Shown here piece by piece: positions 15,001 through 23,076 of a stretch of 64,000 nucleotides of DNA. This DNA comes from Macrothele yani (Eukaryota > Arthropoda > Arachnida > Araneae > Macrothelidae): assembly GCA_039090855.1 (NCBI GenBank), contig CM077034.1, positions 230,953,005-231,017,004 of the forward strand, in the 5' to 3' direction. The translations under genes were made by a program, and so were the position numbers. How positions within the stretch are numbered: the stretch's first letter is position 1; the number at the start of each line of letters is the position of its first letter. The notes below the pieces were generated by a model. The model ran no database searches, was not told the DNA's origin, and saw only the letters and a program-made list of their open reading frames with translations.

Positions 15001-16178
15001 GAAAAGATTCAGGATGTTTCCAATGACTTGTCTCGAGTAATCCCACACCTCAACGATGGATGTGTCCTGACTGGAAAACAAGACTTGTTCAACGTTGGGC
15101 CACTGTCACAAAGAAACATGGAGATTATTACTTCGAAGGTCTCTAAAGGTAAAGAGACATTCTGGAAAAGTATGGATGGGAATTGCTTCTCCACGTGACG
15201 TACAGTCCTGACATCAGCCCACCAGACTATGACTTGGTCTGAAGAAGCCACTCCCGGGGAAAAGATTCAGGATGTTTCCAATGACTTGTCTCGAGTAATC
15301 CCACACCTCAACGATGGATGTGTCCTGACTGGAAAACAAGACTTGTTCAACGTTGGGCCGCTGTCATAAAGAAACATGGAGATTATTACTTCGAAGGTCT
15401 CTAAAGGTAAAGAGACATTCTGGAAAAGTATGGATGGGAATTGCTTCTCCACGTGACGTACAGTCCTGACATCAGCCCACCAGACTATGACTTGGTCTGA
15501 AGAAGCCACTCCCGGGGAAAAGATTCAGGATGTTTCCAATGACTTGTCTCGAGTAATCCCACACCTCAACGATGGATGTGTCCTGACTGGAAAACAAGAC
15601 TTGTTCAACGTTGGGCCGCTCTCATAAAGAAACACGAAGATTATTACTTCGAAGGTCTGTAAAGCTAAAGAGACATTCTGGAAAAGTATGGATGGGAATT
15701 GCTTCTCCACGTGACGTACAGTCCTGACATCAGCCCACCAGACTATGACTTGGTCTGAAGAAGCCACTCCCGGGGAAAAGATTCAGGATGTTTCCAATGA
15801 CTTGTCTCGAGTAATCCCACACCTCAACGATGGATGTGTCCTGACTGGAAAACAAGACTTGTTCAACGTTGGGCCGCTCTCATAAAGAAACACGAAGATT
15901 ATTACTTCGAAGGTCTGTAAAGCTAAAGAGACATTCTGGAAAAGTATGGATGGGAATTGCTTCTCCACGCGTCGTACAGTCCTGACATCAGCCCACCAGA
16001 CTATGACTTGGTCTGAAGAAGCCACTCCCCGGGAAAAGATTCAGGATGTTTCCAATGACTTGTCTCGAGTAATCCCACACCTCAACGATGGATGTGTCCT
16101 GATTGGAAAACAAGACTTGCTCAACGTTGGGCCGCTGTCATAAAGAAACATGGAGATTACTTCGAAGGCCTGTAAAAG
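1..16178 (+). repeat. 258-bp satellite array derived from a mariner transposase C-terminus
   Basis: Roughly 62 head-to-tail copies of a 258-bp unit (255-265 bp near the left end) run from the window start, so the left edge is not seen. Read on the + strand, the unit contains recognisable mariner-family transposase pieces: EKYGWELLLHAPYSPD, then PPDYDLFPKLKKPLPGKRF, and after frame changes QRWAAVIKKHGDYFEGL followed by a stop. The YSPD...PPDY block is the region of the third catalytic Asp in mariner transposases, and the ...GDYFE end is the usual mariner C-terminus. The monomer therefore spans the catalytic end through the stop codon, then jumps back to the EKYGWE block of the next copy. Most units carry a 7-bp deletion just after the PPDYDL codons and other frame breaks, so none is a working gene. 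Short open frames on both strands repeat every 258 bp and are not genes. Confidence 0.9.
11913..15524 (+). repeat. Higher-order duplication inside the 258-bp satellite
   Basis: Six consecutive monomers beginning at 11913 recur in the same order, with the same private variants, beginning at 13977. The offset is 2064 bp, exactly eight monomers. Shared markers include the stop-to-Gln change that fuses two frames (12850-13134 and 14914-15198) and the Thr-to-Ile change in the TGK block (12230 and 14294). The two intervening monomers differ. This is recent block amplification by unequal exchange. Confidence 0.8.
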
Positions 16179-16420
16179 TATGTTGTGAAATGAATTCATT
16201 TTTTAAAAGATAAGCTACAGTGTGCAAAACTGTTGGTCCTCGTAGAAACAGTTCGTCTTCCTGAAGAAATGGTGCATGAAGGGATGTGAGGCAAACATCA
16301 TAGAAATTAGGTGAGGAAACAATGTCCCTAGGTATATGGGAAAAACAGAAGTAAATTACATCCGCAATTAGACTTCGTGGAGAAGTCTACATGGTGTAAT
16401 AGTGTACTCAAATGCAAATA
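16179..16420. other. Low-copy flank right of the 258-bp satellite
   Basis: The last monomer ends with the mariner DYFEGL-stop codons and then runs into sequence not present in the array, beginning AAGTATGTTGTGAAATG. This may be the original 3' flank of the parental mariner copy. I see no clear terminal inverted repeat, gene or RNA here. Confidence 0.5.
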
Positions 16421-16556
16421 GGGCTGCCCCAATGGCCAAGTGGTCATAGGTATACTCATGTGAGCTGGGCTGGGTTGGAGCCCTAGATGAGGCAAACTTT
16501 GTGTTTGTCTTATGGTGCTGGCTTTTTACCTTCCCTGGAACCTGTGGCTACTAACC
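16421..16556 (+). mobile_element. Diverged tRNA-derived SINE relic
   Basis: It aligns by eye with the intact SINE at 19791-20023. Both begin GGGC(T/C)GCCCC, have a TGGC-AGTGGTC box-A-like stretch, and share the tRNA-unrelated body GTGTTTGTCTTA(T/C)GG and CTTCCCTGGAACC. No poly(A) tail is kept. The copy ends where the tRNA-bearing tandem array begins. Confidence 0.65.
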
Positions 16557-16701
16557 CTTTGAGAAACCCTTTGAGGGATTCTCTTATTTTTCCTATCTCG
16601 CGGTGTGGAAATAACATCACACCATTGCGAGATTTTGAACGGTCGGGTCATCCGGATAGTTCGGGCGCCATTATAACGAAGTAAATTTCTCCGTCATTTC
16701 T

Positions 16702-16773
16702 GTCCACGCCAGGATTCGAACCCGGATCCCCTCATTCCGGAATAAGTCACTCTACCAATTGAGCTACGCGGAC
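16702..16773 (-). tRNA. tRNA-like sequence, array copy 1
   Basis: A 72-nt cloverleaf can be drawn on the minus strand: 7-bp acceptor stem GTCCGCG/CGTGGAC, D arm GCTC..GAGT, T arm CCGGG-TTCGAAT-CCTGG, and intact box A and box B. The anticodon stem CTTAT/ATGAG encloses only six loop bases (TCCGGA), so amino-acid identity is uncertain (CCG or CGG). No CCA is encoded. It is best regarded as a SINE head. Confidence 0.6.
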
Positions 16774-17026
16774 GTTTTATTCTGATTCCTATCTGCCTTT
16801 ATGTCGTGTGCGTCCTTCTGGCAGGTACGTCACATCTCCTGGTACGTTACATCATCTCCCCCTTATTATTTTTTTTTTTTTTTCGAAGTGCTGGAGAAGG
16901 GATTCTCTTATTTTTTCCTATCTCGCGGTGTGGAAATAACATCACACCATTGCGAGATTTTGAACGGTCGGGTCATCCGGATAGTTCGGGCGCCATTATA
17001 ACGAAGTAAATTTCTCCGTCATTTCT

Positions 17027-17098
17027 GTCCACGCCTGGATTCGAACCCGGATCCCCTCATTCCGGAATAAGTCACTCTACCAATTGAGCTACGCGGAC
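17027..17098 (-). tRNA. tRNA-like sequence, array copy 2
   Basis: Same fold as copy 1. It keeps the CCGG loop and differs by one acceptor-proximal base (CGCCTGG on the + strand). Confidence 0.55.
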
Positions 17099-17352
17099 GT
17101 TTTATTCTGATTCCTATCTGCCTTTATGTCGTGTGCGTCCTTCTGGCAGGTACGTCACATCTCCTGGTACGTTACATCATCTCCCCCTTATTATTTTTTT
17201 TTTTTTTTTTCGAAGTGCTGGAGAAGGGATTCTCTTATTTTTCCTATCTCGCGGTGTGGAAATAACATCACACCAATGCGAGATTTTGAACGGTCGGGTC
17301 ATCCGGATAGTTCGGGCGCCATTATAACGAAGTAAATTTCTCCGTCATTTCT

Positions 17353-17424
17353 GTCCACGCCTGGATTCGAACCCGGATCCCCTCATTCCGGAATAAGTCA
17401 CTCTACCAATTGAGCTACGCGGAC
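17353..17424 (-). tRNA. tRNA-like sequence, array copy 3
   Basis: Matches copy 2, with the CCGG loop kept. Confidence 0.55.
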
Positions 17425-17665
17425 GTTTTATTCTGATTCCTATCTGCCTTTATGTCGTGTGCGTCCTTCGGGCAGGTACGTCACATCTCCTGGTACGTTA
17501 CATCATCGCCCCCCCCCCTTTTTTTAAGTGCTGGAGAAGGGATTCTCTTATTTTTCCTAACTCGCGGTGTGGAAATAACATCACACCATTGCGAGATTTT
17601 GAACGGTCGGGTCATCCGGATAGTTCGGGCGGCTTTATAACGAAGTGAATTTCTCCGTCATTTCT

Positions 17666-17737
17666 GTCCACGCCAGGATTCGAACCCGAATCCCCTCATT
17701 CTGGAATAAGTCACTCTACCAATTGAGCTACGCGGAC
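17666..17737 (-). tRNA. tRNA-like sequence, array copy 4
   Basis: The loop is CCAG instead of CCGG, and the T-stem-flanking base has changed (GATTCGGG rather than GATCCGGG). A changed presumed anticodon argues against tRNA function. Confidence 0.5.
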
Positions 17738-17976
17738 GTTTTATTCTGATTCCTATCTGCCTTTATGTCGTGTGCGTCGTTCGGGCAGGTACGTCACATC
17801 TCCTGGTACGTTACATCATCTCCCCCCTTTTTTTTTAAGTGCTGGAGAAGGGATTCTCTTATTTTTCCTAACTCGCGGTGTGGAAATAACATCACACCAT
17901 TGCGAGATTTTGAACGTTCGGGTCATCCGGATAGTTCGGGCGGCTTTATAACGAAGTGAATTTCTCCGTCATTTCT

Positions 17977-18048
17977 GTCCACGCCAGGATTCGAACCCGA
18001 ATCCCCTCATTCTGGAATAAGTCACTCTACCAATTGAGCTACGCGGAC
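17977..18048 (-). tRNA. tRNA-like sequence, array copy 5
   Basis: CCAG-loop variant like copy 4. Confidence 0.5.
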
Positions 18049-18289
18049 GTTTTATTCTGATTCCTATCTGCCTTTATGTCGTGTGCGTCCTTCTGGCAGG
18101 TACGTCACATCTCCTGGTACGTTACATCATCGCCCCCCCCCCTTTTTTTAAGTGCTGGAGAAGGGATTCTCTTATTTTTCCTAACTCGCGGTGTGGAAAT
18201 AACATCACACCATTGCGAGATTTTGAACGGTCGGGTCATCCGGATAGTTCGGGCGGCTTTATAACGAAGTGAATTTCTCCGTCATTTCT

Positions 18290-18361
18290 GTCCACGCCAG
18301 GATTCGAACCCGAATCCCCTCATTCTGGAATAAGTCACTCTACCAATTGAGCTACGCGGAC
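18290..18361 (-). tRNA. tRNA-like sequence, array copy 6
   Basis: CCAG-loop variant, lying in a unit of the CTTCTGG type. Confidence 0.5.
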
Positions 18362-18598
18362 GTTTTATTCTGATTCCTATCTGCCTTTATGTCGTGTGCG
18401 TCGTTCGGGCAGGTACGTCACATCTCCTGGTACGTTACATCATCTCCCCCCTTTTTTTAAGTGCTGGAGAAGGGATTCTCTTATTTTTCCTAACTCGCGG
18501 TGTGGAAATAACATCACACCATTGCGAGATTTTGAACGTTCGGGTCATCCGGATAGTTCGGGCGGCTTTATAACGAAGTGAATTTCTCCGTCATTTCT

Positions 18599-18670
18599 GT
18601 CCACGCCAGGATTCGAACCCGAATCCCCTCATTCTGGAATAAGTCACTCTACCAATTGAGCTACGCGGAC
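18599..18670 (-). tRNA. tRNA-like sequence, array copy 7
   Basis: CCAG-loop variant, lying in a unit of the GTTCGGG type. Confidence 0.5.
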
Positions 18671-18911
18671 GTTTTATTCTGATTCCTATCTGCCTTTATG
18701 TCGTGTGCGTCCTTCTGGCAGGTACGTCACATCTCCTGGTACGTTACATCATCGCCCCCCCCCTTTTTTTTAAGTGCTGGAGAAGGGATTCTCTTATTTT
18801 TCCTAACTCGCGGTGTGGAAATAACATCACACCATTGCGAGATTTTGAACGGTCGGGTCATCCGGATAGTTCGGGCGGCTTTATAACGAAGTAAATTTCT
18901 CCGTCATTTCT

Positions 18912-18983
18912 GTCCACGCCAGGATTCGAACCCGAATCCCCTCATTCTGGAATAAGTCACTCTACCAATTGAGCTACGCGGAC
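18912..18983 (-). tRNA. tRNA-like sequence, array copy 8
   Basis: CCAG-loop variant. Its tail reads GAAGTAAATTT, as in copies 1-3, unlike copies 4-7. Confidence 0.5.
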
Positions 18984-19230
18984 GTTTTATTCTGATTCCT
19001 ATCTGCCTTTATGTCGTGTGCGTCGTTCGGGCAGGTACGTCACATCTCCTGGTACGTTACATCATCGCCCCCCCCCCCCCCTTTTTTTTTAAGTGCTGGA
19101 GAAGGGATTCTCTTATTTTTCCTAACTCGCGGTGTGGAAATAACATCACACCATTGCGAGATTTTGAACGGTCGGGTCATCCGGATAGTTCGGGCGCCAT
19201 TATAACGAAGTGAATTTCTCCGTCATTTCT

Positions 19231-19302
19231 GTCCACGCCAGGATTCGTACCCGGATCCCCTCATTCCGGAATAAGTCACTCTACCAATTGAGCTACGCGG
19301 AC
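19231..19302 (-). tRNA. tRNA-like sequence, array copy 9
   Basis: Returns to the CCGG loop of copies 1-3 but carries an A-to-T change in the T loop (GATTCGTACCC on the + strand), which breaks the usual TTCGAAT box-B core. Confidence 0.5.
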
Positions 19303-19380
19303 GTTTTATTCTGATTCCTATCTGGCTTAATGTCGTGTGCGTCCTTCGCGCAGGTACGTCACATATCCTGGTACGTTACA

Positions 19381-20110
19381 TGCCACCTAACTCGACTTCA
19401 AAGTTACAACCAATGGACCAAGGAATACTTAAAACCATGAAACAATTCTACAGGAAACGTTTAGTTTATTGGCTACTGCAGAAGCTTGAATCAGACTCAA
19501 GTTACTCCAGATGTACACTGAAATTGAATTTCTTAAATCCTATGCATTTTATTGTTTCTTCATGGGGAAAAGGTATCATCTTCAACGATCACAAATTACT
19601 TCAGAAAAGCTGGTTTCAACGCTTGATGAGCTTAGTTTTTCTGATGAAAACAGTGAAGCTTGGGAAAGTTTGCAAAAAAACCAAACAACAACTAAATTTC
19701 AAATCATCCTTTGAAGAGTTTGTAAACGCTGACAAAGATGTTCGCACTTTTGAAATGCAAAATATCGATGATATTTGCGAAGTCAAAACGGGCCGCCCCG
19801 GTGGCGCAGTGGTCTAAGGCGTTGGCCTCTGATCATTCATCCGTAAGGGGTCCGGGTTCGAATCCTGGTCAGGCATGGATGTTGTGTTTGTCTTACGGCA
19901 CTGGCTCTCTCCCTTCCCTGGAACCAGTGACCCTAAATTAGGGACGGGCGACTGCTTATAGCCCATTGAGTTGCTCACGGTGGTCGTTAAACCTCCAATC
20001 AAAAAAAAAAAAAAAAAAAAAAAAGTCAAAACGCAAGAGGACGATGAACCAGAAACGCAAGAGGAGAAATTGGAGGGAAATGGGCACGTACTTTGTGAAT
20101 CTAGAGGAAA
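19381..20110 (+). pseudogene. pogo/Tigger-type transposase relic (DDE_1), split by a SINE
   Basis: The + frame opens with PPNSTSKLQPMDQGILKTMK, followed by FYRKRLVYWLL. This closely follows the conserved LPPNTTS.LQP.DQGII..FK..YR block of pogo/Tigger/Jerky transposases, just after the second catalytic Asp. Further on, MHFIVSSW and, in another frame, a SSSTITNYFRKAGF segment match the family's W...TI.NCFRKAGF block, so at least one frameshift is present. The N-terminal half, including the DNA-binding domains, is missing. The left end abuts the tRNA-like array. A SINE interrupts the acidic C-terminal part at 19791-20023, and coding-like sequence resumes after it. Non-functional. Confidence 0.75.
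19791..20023 (+). mobile_element. tRNA-derived SINE with poly(A) tail and target-site duplication
   Basis: The head is tRNA-like (box-A-like TGGCGCAGTGGTC near 19802, box B GGTTCGAATCC near 19854). A tRNA-unrelated body follows, and it ends in about 20 A residues. The flanks carry a perfect 10-bp direct repeat, AGTCAAAACG, at 19781-19790 and 20024-20033, the mark of target-primed insertion. It lands inside the pogo relic, so it is the younger event. Confidence 0.88.
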
Positions 20111-20329
20111 AAAGAAAGAAACAAACGCTTTCAGATCAGTATGTTTTGTAATCCTGTAGCATAATAAATGTAGCTTTCAATCCTCATATTCAAGTTTAAA
20201 TGGGTAAGTTGTGAAATTTTTTATGTTATTTTAAAATCAACTAAAATTTAATTCAAAACCACTCTGAACATCCCACACTTTCTCTGAGGTAAGACCCAGT
20301 GTTTGAAATGTTCTTTCTTTGTTTCTCAG

Positions 20330-20544
20330 GATGAAGAGGAAGAGGAAGTTGATGACCACAAGAAGAAACGTAAAAAGTCTCGATATGGAGGTTTCATTTT
20401 GGATGAAGCGGAAGTGGATGACGATGTGGAGGATGATGAAGAATGGGAGGAAGGAGCTGAAGATCTCATCGATCACAATCGTTCGAGTGATGCAAATCTT
20501 TCCAGAGATATGGATAGCCACCGACGTCTACAGTTGATGTTAAC
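20330..20544 (+). CDS. Spt5: Spt5 internal exon (N-terminal acidic region)
   Basis: This is an exon of the transcription elongation factor SPT5 (DSIF large subunit), a nuclear protein that binds RNA polymerase II with SPT4 and controls promoter-proximal pausing and processivity. A pyrimidine-rich acceptor (TTTCTTTGTTTCTCAG) ends at 20329 and a GTAAGC donor starts at 20545. The frame reads DEEEEEVDDHKKKRKK, then SRYGGFILDEAEVDDD and EEWEEGAEDL, ending in RRLQLML. Animal SPT5 has the same acidic run, basic stretch, HGGFILDEADVDD block, QWEDGAEDI block and RRLQ segment in this order. The exon is 215 nt, starts in phase 0 and ends with two bases of a codon. Exons encoding the start Met and first acidic residues are not found in the window. 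Confidence 0.92.
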
Positions 20545-20914
20545 GTAAGCAGTGAAATATGTCTTTTTCGAGTTTTTTTTTTTTTTTTTTTGTTTCTGTC
20601 AGAATGAACAGAGATCTACAGTTATTACATGTTTTAACAAAATTTATTTTACAAATGTGATACCTGTGGTAGTATAACTGGAGTTAAATTCTTGGAAATT
20701 AAATTTTCAGTTCAGATATGTGGTACGAAATGGATTTTTAGGTGCTAGAAACAGAAAAATATTTATTTTTTATGTACTAATAATTTCGAAAATAGATATT
20801 TGCTAATAATAAAAAAAATATAAGCTAAAGTGAAAAATATTTGCAAAAAATAAAAATGTAACTTCTTCAATAATAATTTAACTATCATATTTTTTGACTT
20901 ATAAGTCAAATGGA
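20545..20914. other. AT-rich intron sequence without recognised features
   Basis: Contains a T-run (about 20573-20590) and A/T-rich low-complexity DNA. I see no gene or element. Confidence 0.6.
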
Positions 20915-21082
20915 GTTCCTGGTCCATGTTAAATGTCTGTATTAATTATTCATTCGCCTTCTAACTATGTGTTCTGTTGCTGCTTACCATTTTTGGTGAA
21001 TCCCCGGCATTGTGCGGAGATCCAAGAAGCAACCTGCACTCTTGGCTTGGCAGTTAGCGTGTGTGAGTCTGGAGAGATTCGA

Positions 21083-21156
21083 GGCCGCTGTGGTGTAGTG
21101 GAAGCATACCCGGCGCGTACCAGGAAGACCCGGGGTTCGACTCCCGCTGGCGACCA
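21083..21156 (+). tRNA. tRNA-like SINE head, 301-bp repeat copy 1
   Basis: Box A and box B are present at normal spacing and the 3' part ends GGCGACCA. The acceptor stem pairs poorly, so this is a pseudo-tRNA. Confidence 0.4.
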
Positions 21157-21383
21157 ATGAGAATTTTTCCGTGACTCACTTATAAACGTGGAAAGAGCGA
21201 AGATCTTTGTTTGATGTTCCTGGTCCACGTTAAATGTCTGTATTAATTATTCATTCGCCTTCTAATTATTTCTTCAGTTGCTGCTTACCGTCTTTGGTGA
21301 ATCCCCAGCATTGTGCGGGGCTCCAAGAAGCAACCTGCCAACTTGGCTTGGCAGTTAGCGTGTGTGAGTCTGGAGGAATTCGA

Positions 21384-21457
21384 GGCCGCTGTGGTGTAGC
21401 GGAAGCATATCCGGCGCGTAACTGGAAGACCCTGGGTTCGACTCCAGGTGGCGGCCA
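21384..21457 (+). tRNA. tRNA-like SINE head, 301-bp repeat copy 2
   Basis: Same layout as copy 1. The T-arm 3' strand reads CAGGTGG in place of CCGCTGG. Confidence 0.35.
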
Positions 21458-21684
21458 ATGATAATTTTTCCATGACTCACTTATAAACGTGGAAAGAGCG
21501 AAGATCTTTGTTTGATGTCCCTGGTCCACGTTAAATGTCTGTATTAATTATTCATTCGCCTTCTAATTATTTCTTCAGTTGCTGCTTACCGTCTTTGGTG
21601 AATCCCCAGCATTGTGCGGGGCTCCAAGAAGCAACCTGCCAACTTGGCTTGGCAGTTAGCGTGTGTGAGTCTGGAGGAATTCGA

Positions 21685-21758
21685 GGCCACTGTGGTGTAG
21701 CGGAAGCATATCCGGCGCGTAACTGGAAGACCCTGGGTTCGACTCCCGCTGGCGACCA
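21685..21758 (+). tRNA. tRNA-like SINE head, 301-bp repeat copy 3
   Basis: Same layout as copy 1, with a G-to-A change (GGCCACTG) in the 5' acceptor strand. Confidence 0.35.
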
Positions 21759-21825
21759 ATGAGAATTTTTCCGTGACACACTTATAAACGTGGAAAGAGC
21801 CAAGATCTTTGTTTGATGTTGATCA

Positions 21826-22025
21826 TCAGTATAAAATGAGGCTAAAACAAATACAGTTAGTGCTCCAAAATTCTGTAGCTCTATTTTTATTGCTTCAGTA
21901 AGTAATAACGTTCTTAGTTTCAGTATCTTCATTCGTAGATAAGTTGATCCTGAGTAAAAGATGAGACTAGAACAAATACAGTTAGTGTTCCAAAATTCAG
22001 TAACTGTATTTTTAATGTATAATAT
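21826..22025 (+). repeat. Diverged direct duplication of about 120 bp
   Basis: The stretch starting near 21826 (CAAATACAGTTAGTGCTCCA) recurs near 21947 with scattered changes (CAAATACAGTTAGTGTTCCA), each followed by an AAATTC-GTA-CT-TATTTTTA segment. Not identified as a known element. Confidence 0.6.
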
Positions 22026-22207
22026 TCTAGAGGATAATGCTTACCTTGGCATTCCTTTCTAGCGATGGGAACATTTCACGCACGTGTTTTCCGGTCTTTG
22101 TTGATGTTATTGTCCTAAAGTCCGTTGTCTGCGATGACTGGCTTTACTTCTCACACTTTTCGCTGGGTATACTCATTGGATCTTTGCCTTAGGATTCAAA
22201 GACATCA

Positions 22208-23076
22208 ATTTTTTACCGTTCTTTATACTCGAAATTTTCGCCCATCCTCAGGAGAGTGGCGACTTTACCACCGATGTTCGTGGTTAACTTCGCGCTAATG
22301 GAGTCCGATACCCCATGTTGCCATTCGTCGGATATACTTTCCTGGATATATTTCGTTATCAAGCCCGGCTAGCGCCATCTATGTTTCATTCAATTTTTTT
22401 TTATTGATTTTTTGTTTTAATTTCTTTTCTTATCCTGGTTTTCTTGTCTTTTTTGCCGGTTGTTTTTCTTGTCTTATTAGTTCTTTCCACAGGCCCTATA
22501 ATGTGCTAGGGTCGTTCTGGTTACATACCCTTGCTTTATTTTTATAGATTAATATTGCTTCTTCCCTCCTCATTTACCTTTCCGATTTTTTATTCTTTTT
22601 TAGCATTTTAATTTCATCGAATTTTGGGAATGTCCGGTTTTCAATGCAGAATTGCACTAAAGCAGTTTTGGCTTCTTTTTTTTTTTTTTTGCCAGTTAGA
22701 TATGTGTTGTTTAAGTCTTTTTTATTCTGTTTTTCGTACTTCCAATGTACGATATTGGGGGTATGTGTGCAATTGGAATTTCGTAGGTTCCTGATTCTTG
22801 TAGCATTTTTTCCTCTGTTTTTTTGTTGACAGTCATACTTTTCACGGTGTGCACTGAGCTTCCTAGTTGTAAGTCATATTTAGCACAGTGCCTATTGATT
22901 TCTTTACTCACTCCTTCCAAGTATGGGAAAGCTCCAATGTATTTCAATTTTTTATTCCCCATTGGCCTTCTTTACTCTGAGTCATATGCTTTTTACTCTC
23001 ATGTATCCATTTATTAATTAGCTTGCTCGGGTACCCATACTCTTGTGATATTTTCGAGATAAACTCTAGCTCTTGC
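22208..23076 (-). mobile_element. Penelope-like element, minus-strand 3' part (linker, GIY-YIG, tail)
   Basis: Read from 23076 leftward, the element encodes an RT-to-endonuclease linker (YGYPSKLINKWIHESKKH, then YIGAFPYLEGVSKEI), followed by SGTYEIPIAHIPPISYIGST. The last peptide is the GIY-YIG motif of Penelope-like retroelements. Frame breaks are visible within the linker and just after the GIY-YIG motif, so it is dead. The tail (22208-22390) matches, inverted, 26840-27040. It is the continuation of 25571-25947, separated from it by the hAT at 23077-25562. Confidence 0.8.

Larger units (their letters stand above)
16557..19380 (-). repeat. Nine-unit tandem array of a tRNA-bearing SINE-like unit
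   Basis: Nine direct repeats of 309-326 bp. Each carries, on the minus strand, a tRNA-like sequence followed by a tail containing GACGGAGAAATTTACTTCGTTA, the same tail as the dispersed SINE at 24760-24863. Units also hold a C-run/T-run stretch of variable length (for example 17511-17525 and 19068-19090), which explains most of the length variation. Middle units alternate between two types (CTTCTGGCAGG or GTTCGGGCAGG; GAACGGTC or GAACGTTC), suggesting dimer-level amplification. The last unit stops abruptly at about 19380 against a pogo relic. Confidence 0.85.
20915..21820 (+). repeat. Three tandem 301-bp repeats with tRNA-like boxes
   Basis: Three direct copies start at about 20915, 21216 and 21517, each opening GT(T/C)CCTGGTCCA(T/C)GTTAAATG. 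Copies 2 and 3 are much more alike than either is to copy 1. Each holds a tRNA-like stretch with a box-A-like TGGTGTAG(T/C)GG and a box B GGTTCGACTCC, then a shared tail with CTTATAAACGTGGAAAGAG. Short open frames of 75-87 codons in each copy are by-products. Confidence 0.85.

Noticed and set aside
1..16140. Dozens of 60-100-codon open frames on both strands
   Set aside because: They recur every 258 bp with the satellite, start and stop at the same monomer positions, and overlap each other on opposite strands. They are repeat by-products, not a gene cluster.
16702..19302. A functional tRNA gene cluster
   Set aside because: A six-base anticodon loop, changing loop sequence between copies, a broken box B in copy 9 and the shared SINE tail point to pseudo-tRNAs.
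19986..20160. Upstream Spt5 exon in the acidic frame near 20030-20150
   Set aside because: This Glu-rich stretch continues the pogo relic after the SINE and has no splice donor in a suitable frame. I could not link it to the Spt5 exon.
20237..20521. Minus-strand 94-codon open frame
   Set aside because: It is antisense to the Spt5 exon and has no motif; the + strand has clear homology and splice signals.
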